Program-made: the position numbers and the translations under genes
The notes under the pieces: generated by a model
The model's input: only the letters and a program-made list of their open reading frames with translations
The model's database searches: none
What the model was told of the DNA's origin: nothing
Part shown: piece after piece, positions 6,693 to 11,193 of the stretch
Numbering within the stretch: the stretch's first letter is position 1
How the letters are laid out: the number at the start of each line of letters is the position of its first letter
Assembly (NCBI GenBank): GCA_027488055.1
Contig: JAIYCK010000064.1
Location: 1 to 11,193 of the forward strand
Direction: 5' to 3'
Length of the DNA: 11,193 nucleotides
Origin: Flavobacteriales bacterium
Lineage (GTDB): Bacteria > Bacteroidota > Bacteroidia > Flavobacteriales_D > Sanyastnellaceae

Positions 6693-6737
6693 TTACACTG
6701 CAATGTAAAGGCATCTCATTGTAACCTATTTACAATG
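6693..6737. promoter_or_regulatory. Cluster of four TTACAnTG half-sites upstream of recA
   Basis: Two inverted repeats built from the same octamer lie side by side. TTACACTGCAATGTAA at 6693-6708 is a zero-spacer palindrome with one mismatched pair. CATTGTAA (6717-6724) and TTACAATG (6730-6737) are perfect arms 5 bases apart, with two further pairs outside one mismatch. Read as half-sites, all four are TTACA-[A/C/T]-TG. This looks like an operator for a dimeric regulator. The regulator is unknown and the function is inferred from symmetry only. Confidence 0.45.
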
Positions 6738-6820
6738 TGAAAATCTTTTATGAAAATATTGATATCTCCGCTTTTGGGAGTTGCGAGATGACTAAAATCG
6801 AAGGAAAGTCCTCGAATCGA

Positions 6821-7873
6821 TTACTTCCAACGCTGCAAATTGGTGGTCACAGACAGATGGTGCGCCGGGCCTGCGAGATGAAAAATAGATCTTCCGTAGC
6901 TGATCTGAAACTTGGACACCTTGACACCGAAGCCATATGAAAAACCAGCCATTCCCGGCTTTTCAGAGATCGAGAGCTCTTTGCGGCGACGATAGTTGTA
7001 TCCTACCCTCACGCTTAGCTTGTCGCCAAATAGAAATTCCGTACCAAGGACGATATGCCGCATGAGTTGATCTCCAAAAAACCAGCCTCCCTCCTCCACA
7101 ATCTCGCCTGTAATGGGGTCGCGTACCACCAGTGCCGTGGGGTTTTGGTAAGTCAGGTTCCAAGACTGCATATTGTCATACATCACAGAAAAACGAAAAG
7201 GAGCATGTGCCGGCTTTTTGCTAAAACCGATTTGCATTTCGAAGGGTAATTTTTCTTTCACCCCATCTTGGTAGCTTACCAACTGAATGCCCAAGTTGCG
7301 GACCAACATAGTGGCGGTAAAGTTCTTCTCCGGACGGTGGTATGCCGCTGATAAATCCAATCCCATGGCCAACGAAGTATAATTCGCCAACGCACTGTAC
7401 ATGGTTTTGAGATTGGCGCCAATCGACCACACCGAATCCACCTGGTAGCCTGATCCGAGTGTCAAGGCATAATCACCCGCAGTAAAACTGCCCATTTCGT
7501 TGCCCAATGCGTCAAGCTCCGTTTGCTTGCCATAACCCGCAAACTGCATGGTAGCTGCTGCCGTCCAACGGGGTTTGATTTGGCGCGCATAGCCTGCATA
7601 GCCAAGGTTAATGCCATCGAAATAATTCACGTAACTCAATCCCAAAGCTCCATCCAGCGTGCTGTCCAACAGAGCGGGATTGAATGCTGCCAAATGGAGG
7701 TCACCGTCCTTTGCCGCTACAAAATTACCTCCCAGAGCCGCCATGCGCGCACTGCCTGGAATATTGAACGCATTGAAAGAAGTGAGACCGCCCAATTGCG
7801 CCTGCATGTGCACGCTGCAAATCAATGCAAAAAATAAATTGACGTATAAAAGGAAAGGGCGTAGGTTCATCAT
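6821..7873 (-). CDS. porQ: Type IX secretion system protein PorQ
   Basis: Predicted outer-membrane beta-barrel of the PorV/PorQ group, associated with the type IX secretion system that exports and attaches C-terminal-domain cargo in Bacteroidota. 350 residues from ATG 7873 (a second ATG at 7870). Residues 1-25 form a signal peptide (RPFLLYVNLFFALICSV...MQA). The mature N-terminus GGLTSFNAFNIPGSARMAAL followed by GGNFVA and AFNPALLD is the family hallmark I recognise. Alternating hydrophobic strands such as GALGLSYVNYF, YALTLGSGYQ and LSVRVGYNYR run to the end, as expected for a barrel. An open frame from a TTG at 7918 would add 15 residues before the signal peptide and overlap the predicted -7 box, so it is rejected. 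Other type IX genes are not in the window; PorQ is commonly encoded alone. Confidence 0.85.
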   Translation of the reverse strand: MMNLRPFLLYVNLFFALICSVHMQAQLGGLTSFNAFNIPGSARMAALGGNFVAAKDGDLHLAAFNPALLDSTLDGALGLSYVNYFDGINLGYAGYARQIKPRWTAAATMQFAGYGKQTELDALGNEMGSFTAGDYALTLGSGYQVDSVWSIGANLKTMYSALANYTSLAMGLDLSAAYHRPEKNFTATMLVRNLGIQLVSYQDGVKEKLPFEMQIGFSKKPAHAPFRFSVMYDNMQSWNLTYQNPTALVVRDPITGEIVEEGGWFFGDQLMRHIVLGTEFLFGDKLSVRVGYNYRRRKELSISEKPGMAGFSYGFGVKVSKFQISYGRSIFHLAGPAHHLSVTTNLQRWK

Positions 7874-7915
7874 GATCAGCGCGGTGAACGCCAGAAGGCG
7901 CACAAAATTGTGTGT

Positions 7916-7923
7916 CAAATGTA
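7916..7923 (-). promoter_or_regulatory. -7 promoter box of porQ
   Basis: TACATTTG on the minus strand matches TAnnTTTG exactly, 42 bases upstream of the ATG at 7873, giving a predicted leader of about 40 nt. The -33 position carries TTCG rather than TTG, about 18 bases upstream. The stretch 7936-7950 also contains TTCGA and TCGAA arms 5 bases apart, overlapping that region. Confidence 0.5.
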
Positions 7924-7969
7924 AGAATATTGTGGTTCGACCGAATCGAAGTGCATCGCCATTCCCACT

Positions 7970-8848
7970 TTATTTACCAACGTCTTTTGGCGCAGCGCGC
8001 AAGCGGGCACTCCAAATCAAGGCGAGCACGATGATGATCATCCCGAGGAAGGCCATTGCTCCGATGGATTCATTAAAAAACACATAACCATTGATGACAG
8101 CCAAGACCGCACCTACATAGTTCCATGGAGCCACGCGCGCAGCGCTGTCGCTTTGCAATGCGATGGTGGTACAGTATTGTGCTACTTGGGCTGTTAGTCC
8201 CATGAGGCCAATAAAAATCCAATCGGTCCCCACGGGCATTCTAAACTCCCACAGACAGGCCATGCCCATCACCGGCAAGCTCAGCACCGGAAAATAGATC
8301 ATGATAACGACGGGATGATCGGAGTCTTTGCATTTGATGATGGCATTGTAGGCCAAGCCCGCCACTGCTGCAGATGCAATACCTGTGACGAGTGCTTCCG
8401 TAGTGATGCGATCATCGAAACCCTTGATACACAACACACCCAAAAAAGCCAATGCAAACAGTCCCCATTGTGAGGGCTTCACCTTTTGCTGGTTGAAATA
8501 CGTGGCGAAGACGACCGTAAAAATGGGCGACAGATATTGAATGGTGCTGGCCGTTGCGAGCGGCATCATGCGCAATGAGAGAAAGAATAAAAACAAGGCC
8601 ACCGTTCCAGCTATTCCGCGCACTAGCAACCAACGCGTGTTGTTACCCGGCAACGAAAGACCCAATCGTTTGATGATGAGGTACGATATACTAAATGAAA
8701 TGACAGATCTCCAAAAGATGAGTTCATGCGCCGGCAAATGCCCCAGCATTTTGACGCTGGCGTTCATGCCTGAGAAGAAGACCACTGCAAGCAGCATAAA
8801 GACAACGCCTTTTTGCGCCTCTGGAATTCTTTTGGTGATCACATTCAT
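7970..8848 (-). CDS. EamA/DMT-superfamily membrane transporter
   Basis: 292-residue inner-membrane protein with the two tandem EamA domains of the drug/metabolite transporter superfamily. The first covers about residues 13-141 and the second about 152-280, giving around ten membrane helices. Typical family features include an early GMNASVKML helix, ELIFWRSVISF, the PLATASTIQYLSPIFTVVFA helix ending the first half, and ARVAPWNYVGAVLAVINGYVFFNE in the second. The substrate cannot be inferred; members export amino acids, nucleobases or other metabolites. A TGA in frame lies 24 bases upstream of ATG 8848 and no other start codon lies between, so this start is secure. The AAGGAG at 8876-8881 precedes an ATG in another frame. 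It follows lon by 100 bp and precedes porQ by about 96 bp, without a visible terminator. Confidence 0.9.
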   Translation of the reverse strand: MNVITKRIPEAQKGVVFMLLAVVFFSGMNASVKMLGHLPAHELIFWRSVISFSISYLIIKRLGLSLPGNNTRWLLVRGIAGTVALFLFFLSLRMMPLATASTIQYLSPIFTVVFATYFNQQKVKPSQWGLFALAFLGVLCIKGFDDRITTEALVTGIASAAVAGLAYNAIIKCKDSDHPVVIMIYFPVLSLPVMGMACLWEFRMPVGTDWIFIGLMGLTAQVAQYCTTIALQSDSAARVAPWNYVGAVLAVINGYVFFNESIGAMAFLGMIIIVLALIWSARLRAAPKDVGK

Positions 8849-8929
8849 CGCGCCGAAGGTACTGAGCCATTCTCACTCCTTGACATGGTATTTGAATTGT
8901 GTGGCAGTATATCTAACACCAATCTGCGA

Positions 8930-8942
8930 TGCATTAAATGCA
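8930..8942. repeat. 13-bp palindrome after lon
   Basis: TGCATTAAATGCA has 6-bp perfect arms around a single central A, 7 bases past the lon stop codon. It lacks a T-tract on the minus strand, so it is not a convincing terminator. It could be a protein-binding site in the lon-transporter spacer. Confidence 0.4.
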
Positions 8943-8948
8943 CATGGA

Positions 8949-11192
8949 TTAGATGCTGATTTTGCGCGCATTGGGCACCTTCTCCTTGAGCAAGGCACGC
9001 TCGATCACTTCATACATTTCCGTCACGTAGTGGAATCGAAGACCTTTGAGATAACGCTCATTGATTTCTTCTACATCCTTGCGGTTCTTTTCACACATGA
9101 TGATTTCTTTGATGCCCGCTCGTTTGGCGGCAAGAATTTTCTCCTTGATTCCACCCACAGGTAGTACCTTTCCTCGAAGGGTAATCTCGCCCGTCATAGC
9201 CAAATATTTTTTGACTTTGCGCTGAGTGAAAGCAGAGGCTAAGGCTGTCAAAATGGTAATACCAGCGCTTGGTCCATCTTTGGGTACAGCCCCTTGTGGC
9301 ACGTGCATGTGGACATTCCATTTTTCAAAAACCTCTGGCTCCAAATCCAACACTTCTGAATGCGCTTTGAGGTATTCCAATGCGATGACCGCGCTCTCTT
9401 TCATCACATCACCCAAATTACCGGTCAAAGTCAATTTGCCCGTACCGCGTGTCAACGAGGTTTCGATGAAGAGAATGTCTCCTCCTGTGGGCGTCCAGGC
9501 CAAACCAGTCACGACGCCCGCGGTGTCATTGTCGCCATATTTATCGCGCTCGTAACTTGGTCCCAACACGTTGATCACCTCTTGCTCATCCACTGTGACC
9601 TTGAACTTCTCGTCCAATGCCAGTTGTTTGGCGCGATTGCGCACTAACTTACCGATGCGCTTTTCGAGACTTCGCACGCCACTTTCGTTGGTGTACTCTT
9701 CCACGAATTTGACCAAGATCTCATCCGTGAAACGAATCTGCTTCTCTTTGATTCCATTTTCACGCAATTGTTTTGGGACCAAATGTCGTTTTGCGATCTC
9801 TACTTTTTCCTCTACGGTGTACCCCGTCACTTCAATGATTTCGAGGCGGTCGCGCAAGGCAGGTTGGATTGTTTGCAACGAATTGCTCGTAGCGATGAAC
9901 ATGACTTTACTCAGATCGTAATCGAGTTCGACATAGTTGTCGTAGAAGGCATTGTTTTGCTCTGGATCGAGTACCTCTAGCAAGGCTGAACTTGGATCCC
10001 CATGGACTCCTTGCCCCACCTTATCAATTTCATCCAACACAAATAATGGGTTGCTTGTGCCTGCTTTTTTCAGCGACTGTAAGATACGTCCGGGCATGGC
10101 TCCAATATAGGTCTTACGGTGTCCTCTGATTTCGGCTTCATCGTGTAATCCACCCAAGGCCATGCGCACATATTTGCGACCCAAGGCTTCAGCGATGCTC
10201 TTGCCTAAACTGGTTTTACCTACCCCTGGAGGACCATACAAGCAAATGATTGGGGCCTTCATGTCCCCTTTGATCTTGAGAACAGCAAGGTGCTCGATGA
10301 TCCGCTCTTTGACCTTTTCCAATCCGAAATGATCGCGGTCCAAAACTTCTTTGGCATGCTTCAAATCAAAATTGTCGTAGGTATGCTCATTCCATGGAAG
10401 ATCCAACAAGGTGTCCACGTAATTGGCCTGTACACTGAATTCACCTGCTTGGGGATTCATGCGTTCCAGTTTGCTGACCTCTTTGTCAAACGCCTTGGCC
10501 ACAACCTCTGGCCATTTTTTGCCTGCCGCTCTTTTGCGTTTGTCGTCTATCTCTTCCTTCAGCGGATTCGCTCCCAGCTCATCCTGGATGTGCTTCATTT
10601 GCTGATGCAAGAAATATTCGCGCTGCTGCTTGGAGATGTCTGTGTGTGTCTTTTTCTGGATCTCGTGTTTCATTTCCAGCAACTGCACCTCCTTGTGAAG
10701 ATGTTCGAGCACTTTGCGCGCGCGCTCCATCAAATCGGCCTCTTCCAATAGACTTTGTTTCTCCGATGTATTGGCCTTCATATTGCTGGATATGAAGTTT
10801 GTGAGAAAGCTCAATCCATTGATGTTTTTGATGGCCATGCCCGCTTCGTTCGGTATTTCAGGATTGACCTGAATGATGCGTTGGCTCACATCTTTGATGC
10901 TTTCAAAAAGCGCTTGCTGCTCTTTGGTACCCTCTTGTTTGTTGACTTCAGGAAAGTCCCTTACCTGCGCTGTGAAGTAGGGTTCATTGTTCTCAATGGC
11001 CACAATCTCCAATCTTTTTTTGCCTTGCAAGATCACTGTGGTACTGCCATCGGGCATCGTGAGCATGCGCATGATGGTCGCTTGAGTGCCGATGGTATAA
11101 AGGTCATTGAAAAAAGGTTGTTCGAGGTCGGCGTTGCGCTGGGCCACCACAGCAATGGTTTTGTTGCCCTTGTTTGCATCTTGCACCAATCG
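8949..11192 (-). CDS. lon: ATP-dependent protease Lon (5' end outside window)
   Basis: AAA+ serine protease that degrades misfolded and regulatory proteins in the cytoplasm. About 747 residues are visible. The frame continues through the window edge (RLVQDANKGNKTIAVVAQ is internal to the LON N-terminal domain), so the TTG at 11189 is not the start and the first ~80 residues are missing. Counted from that TTG, the LON domain and coiled coil run to ~260. The AAA+ module follows with Walker A GPPGVGKTS (319-327), pore-loop region RKTYIGAMPGR (358-368), Walker B LFVLDEID (382-389), sensor IATSNS (432-437) and an arginine in PALRDRLE. The protease domain carries the Ser/Lys dyad: Ser641 in PKDGPSAGIT and Lys684 in GGIKEKILAA, 43 residues apart as in E. 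coli Lon. All active-site residues are intact. It ends 100 bp before the transporter gene. Confidence 0.97.
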   Translation of the reverse strand, partial: RLVQDANKGNKTIAVVAQRNADLEQPFFNDLYTIGTQATIMRMLTMPDGSTTVILQGKKRLEIVAIENNEPYFTAQVRDFPEVNKQEGTKEQQALFESIKDVSQRIIQVNPEIPNEAGMAIKNINGLSFLTNFISSNMKANTSEKQSLLEEADLMERARKVLEHLHKEVQLLEMKHEIQKKTHTDISKQQREYFLHQQMKHIQDELGANPLKEEIDDKRKRAAGKKWPEVVAKAFDKEVSKLERMNPQAGEFSVQANYVDTLLDLPWNEHTYDNFDLKHAKEVLDRDHFGLEKVKERIIEHLAVLKIKGDMKAPIICLYGPPGVGKTSLGKSIAEALGRKYVRMALGGLHDEAEIRGHRKTYIGAMPGRILQSLKKAGTSNPLFVLDEIDKVGQGVHGDPSSALLEVLDPEQNNAFYDNYVELDYDLSKVMFIATSNSLQTIQPALRDRLEIIEVTGYTVEEKVEIAKRHLVPKQLRENGIKEKQIRFTDEILVKFVEEYTNESGVRSLEKRIGKLVRNRAKQLALDEKFKVTVDEQEVINVLGPSYERDKYGDNDTAGVVTGLAWTPTGGDILFIETSLTRGTGKLTLTGNLGDVMKESAVIALEYLKAHSEVLDLEPEVFEKWNVHMHVPQGAVPKDGPSAGITILTALASAFTQRKVKKYLAMTGEITLRGKVLPVGGIKEKILAAKRAGIKEIIMCEKNRKDVEEINERYLKGLRFHYVTEMYEVIERALLKEKVPNARKISI

Positions 11193-11193
11193 A

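Larger units (their letters stand above)
6624..6820. other. porQ-recA spacer, longest gap in the window
   Basis: No coding potential is supported in these 197 bp. They hold the GC-rich inverted repeat at 6658-6686 and the TTACAnTG cluster at 6693-6737. A nine-base A-tract on the minus strand lies just before recA. I could not find a clean TTG/TAnnTTTG promoter for recA or a convincing terminator for porQ here. Confidence 0.7.

Noticed and set aside
6762..6788. Possible porQ terminator (ATCTCCGC pairing with GCGAGAT)
   Set aside because: The stem has a bulge and there is no T-tract in porQ orientation, so it does not qualify as an intrinsic terminator.
7889..7912. Short inverted repeats in the porQ leader (CGCC/GGCG and CACAA/TTGTG)
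   Set aside because: Arms of 4-5 bp are expected by chance in a leader of this length; not enough to call a regulatory element.
7871..7918. porQ starting at TTG 7918
   Set aside because: It puts 15 residues before a clean signal peptide and overlaps the predicted -7 box; the tandem ATG at 7873/7870 is preferred.
10290..10751. 153-residue plus-strand open frame antisense to lon
   Set aside because: Hydrophobic-looking translation arises from the reverse complement of the lon coiled-coil region; no promoter or family resemblance.
1..11193. Mobile element, CRISPR, phage or defence system
   Set aside because: All genes are conserved housekeeping or envelope genes in compatible composition; no transposase, integrase, direct-repeat array, tRNA or attachment-site signature was seen.

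Overview
The window is an ordinary core-genome segment of a member of the Bacteroidota, most likely a Flavobacteriia-like lineage with roughly mid-40s to 50% GC. Three observations support this. The PorQ-type protein belongs to the type IX secretion system, which is confined to this phylum and its close relatives. Upstream boxes match the Bacteroidota -7 consensus TAnnTTTG. Almost no start codon is preceded by a Shine-Dalgarno sequence. RecA, Lon and ThrRS all carry Bacteroidota-style sequence variants. I cannot name the genus.

Positions 1-2490, plus strand: a translation operon made of the 3' two-thirds of thrS, infC (starting at an ATT codon behind a perfect Shine-Dalgarno), rpmI and rplT. 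It closes with a strong intrinsic terminator. Positions 2511-4419, plus strand: a solitary gene with its own promoter. It encodes a secreted protein with a thioredoxin-like domain lacking its cysteines, followed by NHL repeats, in the NHLRC2 arrangement. It converges on the next gene with only 13 bp between the stop codons.

Positions 4433-11192, minus strand, in transcription order: lon (5' end outside the window), an EamA/DMT-family membrane transporter, porQ, recA with its own terminator, and a TPR lipoprotein. The genes are separated by 50-200 bp, and several have their own promoter or terminator signals, so this is a run of co-oriented genes rather than a tight operon. Their roles are unrelated: proteolysis, transport, protein secretion, DNA repair and an envelope scaffold.

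I see no mobile elements, CRISPR, tRNA, rRNA or clearly novel system. The points that deserve a second look are regulatory. They are the AUU-started infC with a rare strong Shine-Dalgarno, a cluster of four TTACAnTG half-sites plus an 8-bp-arm hairpin between porQ and recA, two genes whose -7 boxes abut the start codon (predicted leaderless mRNAs), and the thioredoxin-like domain without redox cysteines. No stretch without a gene exceeds 300 bases; the longest is 6624-6820.
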